DNA of 12,563 nucleotides, taken from positions 1 through 12,563 of the forward strand of contig JADYYV010000010.1 in the NCBI GenBank assembly GCA_020853455.1. Reading direction: 5' to 3'. Origin of the DNA: Alphaproteobacteria bacterium. Its GTDB lineage: Bacteria; Pseudomonadota; Alphaproteobacteria; Micavibrionales; UBA2020. The position numbers were made by a program, and so were the translations under genes. The notes below the pieces were generated by a model that worked only from the letters and a program-made list of their open reading frames with translations, was not told the origin of the DNA and ran no database searches. This document shows, one piece after another, positions 1 through 6,286 of this stretch (its first letter is position 1; every line of letters begins with the position of its first letter).

Positions 1-491
1 AATGGCTGCTGGCCAACGGCGGGCAGGTCGACGGCACCAATAGCAAAAACTCGACACCGTTAATGGCGGCGGCGGAGCAGGGAAAGCTAGAGGCGCTTAA
101 AATACTGTTGCTGGCCGGCGCGGATCCTGCGCGCAAAAACAATGACGGCATGACAGCGCGTGCCTATGCCGTGAACCGCGAAAGGAAAAGTGTCGTCGCC
201 TGGCTGGACCGCAATCCGGAAGAAATCATTTTCTCCCGCAAGGTCGCCGACCGTACCTTGCAGGAAATATTCAATTTTGTGCACAAGGAACGCGTGACCT
301 TTATCCGCAAAGGGGCGGATGGCACGGTCGAGGCCGTGACGCGCCATAGCTTTGGCGAAATCGCCGATAAATCGGCCCTGCGGCGCGCCTTCTCCGAGTA
401 TAAAAAATACGGCGGCAAGCGCAGCGAGGAAGAGGTGTTTTTCAACGGCATTTCCAAGCCGTTTCTGCCCAAGCCCAAAGGTGCGGCATGA
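1..491 (+). CDS. Ankyrin-repeat protein, C-terminal part (5' end outside window)
   Basis: The reading frame is open from base 3 to the TGA at 489-491, giving 162 residues. An ATG at 63 exists, but the frame upstream continues the same repeat (WLLANGGQVDGTNSKNSTPL), so the gene starts left of the window. At least two ankyrin units are visible: one with the TPLMAAAEQGKLEALKILLLAGADP pattern split around residues 19-43, and a following degenerate one (NNDGMTARAYAVNRERKSVVAWL, about 47-70). Ankyrin repeats mediate protein-protein contacts; the partner is unknown. The last 90 or so residues are charged, lack repeats, and match nothing I recognise; they end in a Pro/Lys-rich tail. No membrane segment is visible in the part present. 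The gene converges on rimO with only 32 bp between the stops. Function cannot be assigned beyond the repeats. Confidence 0.85.
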   Translation, partial: WLLANGGQVDGTNSKNSTPLMAAAEQGKLEALKILLLAGADPARKNNDGMTARAYAVNRERKSVVAWLDRNPEEIIFSRKVADRTLQEIFNFVHKERVTFIRKGADGTVEAVTRHSFGEIADKSALRRAFSEYKKYGGKRSEEEVFFNGISKPFLPKPKGAA

Positions 492-523
492 CGCAGCGGG
501 TCGCGGGATTTAATCCGTGATCG

Positions 524-1924
524 TTACGCGACGACCTTGCCTTCGAGGTCGTATTCGTCGGCGGCGGTGATTTTTACCTTCACGATATCGCCGGGCTTCA
601 GGTTCTTGCCCGTGACCTTCACATGACCGTCGATTTCGGGCGCATCGGCCGATGAACGGCCAAGGCCGCCTTGTTTGCCTGCGCTGTCGATCAGCACCAG
701 CATTTCGCGGCCGATTTTCTTTTGCAGCTTTGCGGCGGAAATGCCCTGTTGCAGCGCCATGAAGCGGTGCCAGCGTTCTTCCTTCACTTCTTCGGGCACA
801 TGCGGCTGGATCTTGTTCGATTCAGCGCCCGTCACCTGTTCGTATTTGAAGCAGCCGACGCGGTCCAGTTGCGCTTCCTGCATCCAGTCCAGCAGGAACT
901 GGAAATCTTCTTCCGTTTCGCCGGGGAAACCCACGACGAAGGTGGAGCGGATCGTCAGGTCGGGTGCCGCCTTGCGCCAGCCATGAATGCGGTCGAGCGT
1001 CTTTTCCTGATGCGCGGGGCGGCGCATGTTTTTCAGCACGGCGGGGGAAGCATGCTGGAACGGACTGTCGATATAGGGCAGCAGCTTGCCTTCCTGCATC
1101 AGCGGGAATACTTCATCGACATGCGGATAGGGATACACGTAATGCAGGCGCGTCCATGCGCCGATTTCCGACAGTTCCTTGCACAGTTCGATGAATTTCG
1201 TGCGCACGGTGCGGTTTTTGTAAGGGAAAGCCTGGTATTTGCTGTCGATGCCATAGGCCGAGGTATCCTGCGAAATCACGAGGATTTCTTTTGTGCCTGC
1301 CTTCACCAGACGTTCGGCTTCCGCCAGCACCTGAATGATCGGGCGCGAAACCAGATCGCCGCGCAGCTTCGGGATGATGCAGAAGGTGCAGCGGTTGTTG
1401 CAGCCTTCCGAAATTTTCAAATACGCGTAATGGCGCGGCGTCAGCTTCACGCCGACCGATTGTTCCACTTCCGACAGGCGCGACGTCTTGCGCGCTTCGC
1501 CGGGGGCGGGGACGAGGTCGACGAAGGGATCATGCGGCGCGGGGGCGACCTTGTGCACTTCGCTCACGACCGCTTCATATTGCTGCGGCCCGGTCACGGC
1601 CAGAACCTTGGGATATTTCTTCATGATCTGCTCGGGCTCCGCGCCCATGCAGCCGGTGACAATCACTTTACCGTTCGCGGCCATCGCCTCGCCGATCGCT
1701 TCGAGAGATTCTTCCTTTGCGCTGTCGAGGAAGCCGCAGGTATTGACGATCACCACATTCGCGTCTTCGTAATTCGGCGACAGCTGGTAACCTTCGGACC
1801 GCAGCTGGGTCAGAATCCGCTCTGTATCCACCAGCGCCTTCGGGCAGCCGAGGCTGACGATGCCGACTGTCGGAGACTCCTGCTCCTTGGTGTTCTTTTT
1901 CTTTTTTACGGTGGTTGCGGTCAT
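524..1924 (-). CDS. rimO: Ribosomal protein S12 (Asp) methylthiotransferase RimO
   Basis: This is a radical-SAM iron-sulfur enzyme that adds a methylthio group to the conserved aspartate of ribosomal protein S12. The 466-residue product has all three parts of the family. The N-terminal UPF0004 domain carries cluster cysteines C27 (SLGCPK), C63 (NTCGF) and C92 (TGCMG). The radical-SAM domain carries C175-C179-C182 (CNNRCTFC). A C-terminal TRAM-like domain covers about 395-466. SLGCPKALVDTE and HYAYLKISEGC favour RimO over its relative MiaB. I start at the ATG at 1922-1924, preceded by GAGGG four bases upstream. An ATG eight codons earlier would add a non-conserved MLLRAEGK. The N-terminus has a lysine run (residues 7-10). 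Length is slightly above the roughly 440 residues usual for the family. A strong promoter sits just upstream. Confidence 0.96.
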   Translation of the reverse strand: MTATTVKKKKNTKEQESPTVGIVSLGCPKALVDTERILTQLRSEGYQLSPNYEDANVVIVNTCGFLDSAKEESLEAIGEAMAANGKVIVTGCMGAEPEQIMKKYPKVLAVTGPQQYEAVVSEVHKVAPAPHDPFVDLVPAPGEARKTSRLSEVEQSVGVKLTPRHYAYLKISEGCNNRCTFCIIPKLRGDLVSRPIIQVLAEAERLVKAGTKEILVISQDTSAYGIDSKYQAFPYKNRTVRTKFIELCKELSEIGAWTRLHYVYPYPHVDEVFPLMQEGKLLPYIDSPFQHASPAVLKNMRRPAHQEKTLDRIHGWRKAAPDLTIRSTFVVGFPGETEEDFQFLLDWMQEAQLDRVGCFKYEQVTGAESNKIQPHVPEEVKEERWHRFMALQQGISAAKLQKKIGREMLVLIDSAGKQGGLGRSSADAPEIDGHVKVTGKNLKPGDIVKVKITAADEYDLEGKVVA

Positions 1925-1928
1925 TTTT

Positions 1929-1933
1929 CCCTC
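1929..1933 (-). promoter_or_regulatory. Ribosome binding site deciding the rimO start
   Basis: Read on the minus strand, GAGGG is followed by AAAA and then ATG. This favours the ATG at 1924 over the upstream ATG at 1948, which has no comparable Shine-Dalgarno. Confidence 0.7.
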
Positions 1934-1956
1934 TGCCCTCAATAACATGGCATGCG

Positions 1957-1985
1957 TTTATATCAAAGCACGTTAATTATGTAAA
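1957..1985 (-). promoter_or_regulatory. Sigma70-type promoter of rimO
   Basis: On the minus strand a -35 TTTACA (1980-1985) is followed by exactly 17 bases and a -10 TATAAA (1957-1962). Each hexamer matches the consensus at five of six positions. Transcription would begin near 1950, giving a leader of about 25 bases that includes the GAGGG site. It lies between the GNAT stop and the rimO start, so rimO can be transcribed independently. Promoter activity is inferred from sequence only. Confidence 0.6.
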
Positions 1986-1989
1986 GAAA

Positions 1990-2544
1990 TCATTTGACCG
2001 GAACAGCAACCCAGTATCTTTTCTGTGTCATTCCAGTGGTATAGGGATGCGGCGTGATATCGATCAACGCCCCGCCATTCTTTTCGATGACGCGCGCCGA
2101 GGCTTCATTATCGGTCCGGCAGGTCAGCATGACGCGATCGAGATTCAGGTGTTCACGCACCCAGATTAGACAGTGGCGCAGAAGGTCGGTCGCATATCCT
2201 TTTCCCTGAAAAGACGGGCGCACCCCGTAACCGATATGTCCGCCGGATATTTCCAGTTCCGGCGTCAGCTTGTGCCGGATGCCCGCGTCGCCCACGAAAA
2301 CCCCGTTTTCGACAAGCCAGACCATGCTTTGCGGCACACGCTCGACTTCCTTGCCCAGCTCGTTGATGCGCGTGGCAGGCTTGGGACCCAGCAGGTCGTC
2401 GAGGAAGGCCTGCGGATCGCTTTCGATCTTGGCGATGTCTTCCGGCGTCTTGACCGTCGCAGCACCAAGGCGATGCCCCTCGCGCAGGGCATCAAGGTAA
2501 CTGGGCATATAGGCCAGCGCTGGCGTGACGAGAATTGTCTGCAT
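1990..2544 (-). CDS. GNAT-family N-acetyltransferase (RimJ/RimL-like)
   Basis: The 184-residue product has the Gcn5-related acetyltransferase fold. The acetyl-CoA pyrophosphate-binding motif is VRPSFQGKGYATDLL (Q113-G114-K115-G116), preceded by the beta-strand GGHIGYGV and followed by the late motif DNEASARVIEKNGG (about 145-158). The long N-terminal part (YLDALREGHRLG, DPQAFLDDLL) resembles uncharacterised members that acetylate small molecules or protein N-termini; the substrate cannot be predicted. I chose the ATG at 2542-2544 because MQTILVTPALAYMPSYLDAL begins like the family. A more upstream ATG at 2595 would add 17 residues, lacks a ribosome site, and would lie inside the inverted repeat. 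The gene is divergent from the aminomutase gene and lies 65 bp upstream of rimO in the same direction, so read-through into rimO is possible. Confidence 0.88.
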   Translation of the reverse strand: MQTILVTPALAYMPSYLDALREGHRLGAATVKTPEDIAKIESDPQAFLDDLLGPKPATRINELGKEVERVPQSMVWLVENGVFVGDAGIRHKLTPELEISGGHIGYGVRPSFQGKGYATDLLRHCLIWVREHLNLDRVMLTCRTDNEASARVIEKNGGALIDITPHPYTTGMTQKRYWVAVPVK

Positions 2545-2578
2545 AATCAACGGGAAAGGGGTTTGGTTTGAGGTTTTA

Positions 2579-2603
2579 GCCGTTTTAGTGTACATAAAAC
2601 GGC
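2579..2603. promoter_or_regulatory. Perfect inverted repeat between divergent genes, possible operator
   Basis: The arms GCCGTTTTA (2579-2587) and TAAAACGGC (2595-2603) are exact reverse complements, separated by seven bases that themselves contain the palindrome TGTACA. It lies in the 76-bp region between the GNAT start and the aminomutase start. There is no T-run on either side, so it does not look like a terminator. It overlaps the expected -10 region of a weak plus-strand promoter (TTGAGG at 2568, 17 bases, TACATA at 2591). A dimeric regulator controlling one or both genes is a reasonable inference, but none can be named. Confidence 0.45.
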
Positions 2604-2620
2604 CGACGAGAGAAAGTTAA

Positions 2621-3622
2621 ATGCAGCCAAAACAGAAGCACATCCCCCTGAGCGACGACCCCGCACTGGCCGAGGTCATGGAACGCTATGCCGTCGCCGT
2701 GACGGACGAGGTGATGGAGCTGATTGACGAAAACGATGCTGCCGACCCCATCGCAAAACAATACCTGCCCAGCGCCGAAGAATTGAAAACCACACCGGAC
2801 GAGCTGGAAGACCCGATTGGCGACGACGCGCATTCACCCGTCAAGGGCATCGTGCACCGCTACCCCGACCGCGTGCTGCTAAAGGCCGTGCATGTCTGCG
2901 CCGTATATTGCCGTTTCTGCTTCCGCCGCGAAAAAGTCGGCCCCGGCAGCGAAATGCTGAACCGCGAAGAACTGCAAAAGGCGCTCGCCTATATCCGCAA
3001 CACGCCCGCGATCTGGGAAGTGATTTTGACGGGCGGCGATCCCTTCGTGCTGTCGCCGCGCCGCCTGCGCGAGATCATGGATGCCCTGAACGAAATCCCG
3101 CATGTGCAGGTGATCCGTTTCCACACACGCGTGCCGGTCGCCGATCCGTCGCGTGTCACCGATGAACTGGTGGGCGCGCTGCAAAGCGACAAGGCCGTCT
3201 ATGTCGTGTTCCACGCCAACCACCCGCGCGAATTGACGGATAAGGTGAAGGCGGTCGCGCAGAAATTCGTGAAGGCCGGTATCCCGCTGCTTTCTCAATC
3301 GACGCTGCTAAAGGGCGTGAATAATGATGCGGCGGTGCTGGAACAATTGTTCCGCGCTTTCACCGCGATGAAGGTGAAGCCCTATTACCTGCACCATCCC
3401 GATCTTGCCCCCGGCACCGGCCATTTCCGCCTGACGATCAAGGAAGGTCAGGAACTGACCGCGCAGTTGCAGGGCAAAATGTCCGGCATCGCACAGCCGC
3501 ATTACATGCTGGATATTCCGGGCGGCTTCGGCAAGGTGCCGGTGTCACGCCAATGGATCGCGGAAACGGAAGACGGTTACGATGTCACCGATTTCAAGGG
3601 CGGCACGCATAAATACAAATAA
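2621..3622 (+). CDS. Radical-SAM lysine 2,3-aminomutase family (KamA/EpmB-like)
   Basis: This PLP- and S-adenosylmethionine-dependent enzyme family moves the alpha-amino group of lysine to form beta-lysine. In bacteria with the EpmA/EpmB pathway, beta-lysine is attached to elongation factor P. The 333-residue product has the radical cluster motif C93-C97-C100 (CAVYCRFCF). It has the PLP-binding lysine K305 in PGGFGK, and aspartates D261 (HPDLAPG) and D298 (LDIPGG) aligning with the substrate-binding Asp pair of clostridial KamA. The segment SPVKGIVHRYPDRVLL is KamA-like, but the length is close to EpmB (about 340) and lacks the C-terminal extension of true KamA. It therefore fits the short alphaproteobacterial form. 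Neither epmA nor efp is in the window. The start has only a weak purine-rich site (GAGAGAAAG). The stop abuts the endoU stop. Confidence 0.9.
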   Translation: MQPKQKHIPLSDDPALAEVMERYAVAVTDEVMELIDENDAADPIAKQYLPSAEELKTTPDELEDPIGDDAHSPVKGIVHRYPDRVLLKAVHVCAVYCRFCFRREKVGPGSEMLNREELQKALAYIRNTPAIWEVILTGGDPFVLSPRRLREIMDALNEIPHVQVIRFHTRVPVADPSRVTDELVGALQSDKAVYVVFHANHPRELTDKVKAVAQKFVKAGIPLLSQSTLLKGVNNDAAVLEQLFRAFTAMKVKPYYLHHPDLAPGTGHFRLTIKEGQELTAQLQGKMSGIAQPHYMLDIPGGFGKVPVSRQWIAETEDGYDVTDFKGGTHKYK

Positions 3623-4090
3623 TCAGGGATTGTTGTCGTTCGCAGCGCCGCGATTGCAGGGGTTCAGCGGCATGTTGACGGGATAGGCCGTGATAATCTG
3701 CGTGCGGTTGCTGTTCAGCACCACGCGCACGCGCACCTGGCCTTCGTTCGCCTCCGCCACGTAATTGCCGTTTTTCTGCTGCTGCCAGCCGAGGTTGTCG
3801 TTGGCCGCCATCTGCGTGACGGTCGTCACGATCTTGTCTTCGTTCCAGCTGGCGGGAAATTCCGATTTGCAGGGGGCGCCCGTGCCGTGCAGATGCCCTC
3901 CTCCGGATTGGTCGCCATGCAGCATGTGGTTTTTGCGCTTTTCGGTCAGCTGCGGCGCATGCTGCGACGCTGTGCCCATCATCGGGTTCATGGGATTGAT
4001 GGTGCCCAGCTGTTTCAGCATCGCCGGGAAAACCAGCGCCGCAAAAAACACGAACATGAAAATACGTTTCAGGAAACGGTCGCGGAACAT
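3623..4090 (-). CDS. Membrane-anchored or secreted protein with bacterial EndoU nuclease domain
   Basis: This is a 155-residue protein. Residues 1-9 are basic and 10-25 hydrophobic (FMFVFFAALVFPA), so it is either anchored in the inner membrane or exported by a signal peptide. Residues about 50-140 match the bacterial EndoU domain known from toxin C-termini such as certain CdiA effectors: NHMLHGD, GGGH, FPASW, EDKI, a Val/Arg strand (VRVRVV) and the closing TAYP. Likely catalytic residues are H55, H66 and K86, with T134 and Y136; all the expected positions are filled. EndoU enzymes cut RNA. The only two cysteines, C74 and C145, could form a disulfide outside the cytoplasm. The ATG directly follows the glgX stop, with AGGGG six bases upstream inside glgX, so translation is coupled. 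No immunity gene and no toxin-delivery domain is visible. Domain assignment is from motif memory, not a search. Confidence 0.83.
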   Translation of the reverse strand: MFRDRFLKRIFMFVFFAALVFPAMLKQLGTINPMNPMMGTASQHAPQLTEKRKNHMLHGDQSGGGHLHGTGAPCKSEFPASWNEDKIVTTVTQMAANDNLGWQQQKNGNYVAEANEGQVRVRVVLNSNRTQIITAYPVNMPLNPCNRGAANDNNP

Positions 4091-6172
4091 TTAAGACCCC
4101 TGCTTGAAAACAATCACCGACCGCGCGGGCACGGTATAAACAGATTTGTCGTTATGAAGAACCGTTTGCGCAGGCATTTCAGGATCGGAAGAGTCGAGCA
4201 CGCGCGTCCAGCCTGTGCCGCCCTTGAGTTCGGGCAGCGTGAATTTGACATCGCCCGAATGGCTGTTGAAAATCGTCAGCAGGCGTTCGCCGTCTTTTTT
4301 ACCAAGTGCGGCTTTTTCGTTGAAAATCACGCCGATGCTCTTGTATTCTTTTTTCGCCCAGTCGCTGTCTTTTTGCGGGGCGCCATTCGGGTTGATCCAG
4401 CTGATATCTGGCACATCATGTGCGTCGCTTTTCTGGCCGTGCATAAATGCCGTGCCGCGCAATACCTGATGGTCGCGACGAAACTGCGTCAGTTTTTTCA
4501 CGAATTCGGTCAGCTTTTTGCCTTCGGCGGTGATGTCGTTCCAGTCGAGCCAGCCGATCGCGTTATCCTGTGCATAGGCGTTGTTGTTGCCGCGCTGGGA
4601 ATTGCCGTGTTCATCGCCGGCCAGCAGCATGGGCGTGCCCTGTGACAGGAACAGCGTCGTCAGCATGTTGCGTTTTTGCTGTTCGCGCAGCGCGATGATT
4701 TTCGGATCGTGCGTGTCGCCTTCGATGCCGTGGTTGGCGCTGTAGTTTTCGTTCGCGCCGTCCTGGTTGTTCTCGCCATTCGCCAGGTTCTTTTTGTAGC
4801 TGTGGCTGACAACGTCGTGCAGCGTGAAACCGTCATGGATCGCGACGAAATTGATGCTGGCCTGCGGGCCGCGATCATTGTTATCGAATTCGGGCGATGA
4901 TCCCGCAAGGCGCGTCGCCAGCCAGCGCAGCGCATCGGTCGTGCCGCGCCAGAATTTGCGGATATCGTCGCGGAAGCGGTCGTTCCATTCATGCCATTTT
5001 TTCGGGAAGTTGCCGAGCTGGTAGCCGCCGGGGCCGGGATCCCAAGGCTCCGCAATTAGTTTTACCTTTGATAAAACGGGATCGGCTTCCAATTCCTTGA
5101 AGAACGCGGCGCGCGCGTCATAACCGTTGCGGTCGCGGCCCAGCACGGGGGCAAGGTCGAAGCGGAAGCCGTCGATACCGTATTCGGCAACCCAATGGCG
5201 CAGGCTGTCCAGCACCATGCGGCGCACGGCGGGGTTCTCGAAATCCAGCGTATTACCCGTGCCGGTATCGTTCACATATTTGCTTTTGTCATGCGCGTCG
5301 AGGCGGTAATAGCTGGCGTTATCGACACCGCGCAAAGACAGGGTCGGGCCTGCCTCGTGGCTTTCGCCCGCATGGTTATAGACGACGTCCAGAATGACCT
5401 CGATGCCCGATTTGTGGAAGGCATCGACCATGTCGCGAAACTCCTGCCGCGCGTTGTTCTTGTCGGCGGCATATTCCGGCTCGGGCGCAAAGAAAGACAG
5501 GGTGTTATAGCCCCAGTAATTTTTCAGGCCCGCTTTCAGCAGAAAAGCGTCGTTCACCTTCGCATGGACGGGCAGCAGCTCCACCGCCGTCACGCCCAGT
5601 TCCTTGATGTAATCAATCGACTCTTTGCTCGCAAGACCGGCATAAGTGCCGCGCAGATGGGCGGGGATTTTGTCGTTCGCCGCCGTAAAACCCTTGGGAT
5701 GCAGTTCATACAGCACCGTGTCTTCCCAGGCCTTTTTCGGCGCAGGGGCGAGGGGGCTGGACAGCGGCACGGTCACGCGCGCCTTCGCCACAAATGCGGC
5801 GCTGTCCTTGGCGGGGTTAATCAGTTCTTCGGCGTTGGTCTGCACCGTGCCGATGATTTCCTTGGCATAGGTGTCCAGCACCAGTTTTTCGGGATTGAAG
5901 CGGTGGCCGTTATGCGGTTCGTAAGGACCATCGACGCGGTAGCCATAGACCTGCTCGGCTTTCAGCCCCGGCACATAACCGTGCCAGACGTCGCCGGTTT
6001 TTTCGGGCAGCGTAATACGCTGCAATTCGGTTTTGCCGTCATCGCTGAACAGGCACAGCTCGACGCGTGCCGCATGTTTGGAATAGAGCGCAAAATTCAC
6101 GCCGCGGCCATCGAAGGTTGCGCCGAGGGTGTCAGGTGTTCCGGTCTCGATGGAAAGCGTATCGCGGTCCAT
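4091..6172 (-). CDS. glgX: Glycogen debranching enzyme GlgX (GH13, isoamylase type)
   Basis: This enzyme hydrolyses alpha-1,6 branch points in phosphorylase-limit glycogen. The product is 693 residues, close to known GlgX/TreX enzymes (about 650-720). An N-terminal CBM48-type beta-sandwich is at about 10-100 (GVNFALYSKHAARVELCLF). The GH13 barrel follows with its four conserved regions: DVVYNHAGES, GFRFDLAPV with nucleophile D339, LIAEPWDPG with acid/base E375, and IHDGFTLHD with D447. LAGDEHGNSQRGNNNAY is typical of GlgX. A C-terminal beta-domain ends in PARSVIVFKQ. I start at the ATG at 6170-6172, with AGGA five bases upstream; the five codons before it begin with TTG and are unnecessary. 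No other glycogen gene (glgA, glgB, glgC, glgP) is in the window, so it is separated from the usual cluster. The next gene in the transcript encodes the EndoU protein. Confidence 0.96.
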   Translation of the reverse strand: MDRDTLSIETGTPDTLGATFDGRGVNFALYSKHAARVELCLFSDDGKTELQRITLPEKTGDVWHGYVPGLKAEQVYGYRVDGPYEPHNGHRFNPEKLVLDTYAKEIIGTVQTNAEELINPAKDSAAFVAKARVTVPLSSPLAPAPKKAWEDTVLYELHPKGFTAANDKIPAHLRGTYAGLASKESIDYIKELGVTAVELLPVHAKVNDAFLLKAGLKNYWGYNTLSFFAPEPEYAADKNNARQEFRDMVDAFHKSGIEVILDVVYNHAGESHEAGPTLSLRGVDNASYYRLDAHDKSKYVNDTGTGNTLDFENPAVRRMVLDSLRHWVAEYGIDGFRFDLAPVLGRDRNGYDARAAFFKELEADPVLSKVKLIAEPWDPGPGGYQLGNFPKKWHEWNDRFRDDIRKFWRGTTDALRWLATRLAGSSPEFDNNDRGPQASINFVAIHDGFTLHDVVSHSYKKNLANGENNQDGANENYSANHGIEGDTHDPKIIALREQQKRNMLTTLFLSQGTPMLLAGDEHGNSQRGNNNAYAQDNAIGWLDWNDITAEGKKLTEFVKKLTQFRRDHQVLRGTAFMHGQKSDAHDVPDISWINPNGAPQKDSDWAKKEYKSIGVIFNEKAALGKKDGERLLTIFNSHSGDVKFTLPELKGGTGWTRVLDSSDPEMPAQTVLHNDKSVYTVPARSVIVFKQGS
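4097..4101 (-). promoter_or_regulatory. Ribosome binding site of endoU gene, inside glgX 3' end
   Basis: Minus-strand AGGGG lies six bases before the ATG at 4090 and within the last sense codons of glgX. With the TAA|ATG junction this gives coupled translation of the two genes. Confidence 0.65.
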
Positions 6173-6205
6173 AAGCGTCCTGATCAATTGCGGTAAAGCG
6201 TCAGT

Positions 6206-6222
6206 CTGTTTAATGGAAACAG
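6206..6222. promoter_or_regulatory. Short inverted repeat upstream of glgX
   Basis: CTGTTT and AAACAG are perfect 6-base arms around a 5-base spacer, in the 114-bp gap between the MFS stop and the glgX start. On the minus strand a weak promoter-like pair (TTGCCA, 17 bases, TAAACA) overlaps it. It could be an operator or could be chance; nothing else is visible in this gap. Confidence 0.25.
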
Positions 6223-6286
6223 TCTAGCATGGCAATGCAGGATGTGAATTCTTATGTCATTGTGCGGCGCAGCAAGCGCAACTTTG

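Noticed and set aside
498..520. Possible hairpin between the ankyrin gene and rimO (GGATT/AATCC)
   Set aside because: The arms are only five bases with a one-base centre and no T-run follows, so it cannot be supported as a terminator.
671..1945. 424-codon plus-strand open frame opposite rimO
   Set aside because: It is antisense to a complete rimO, and the product has no domain and shadow-like His/Arg/Phe content.
5195..6196. 333-codon plus-strand open frame opposite glgX
   Set aside because: It is antisense to the conserved glgX catalytic region and has no protein-family features.
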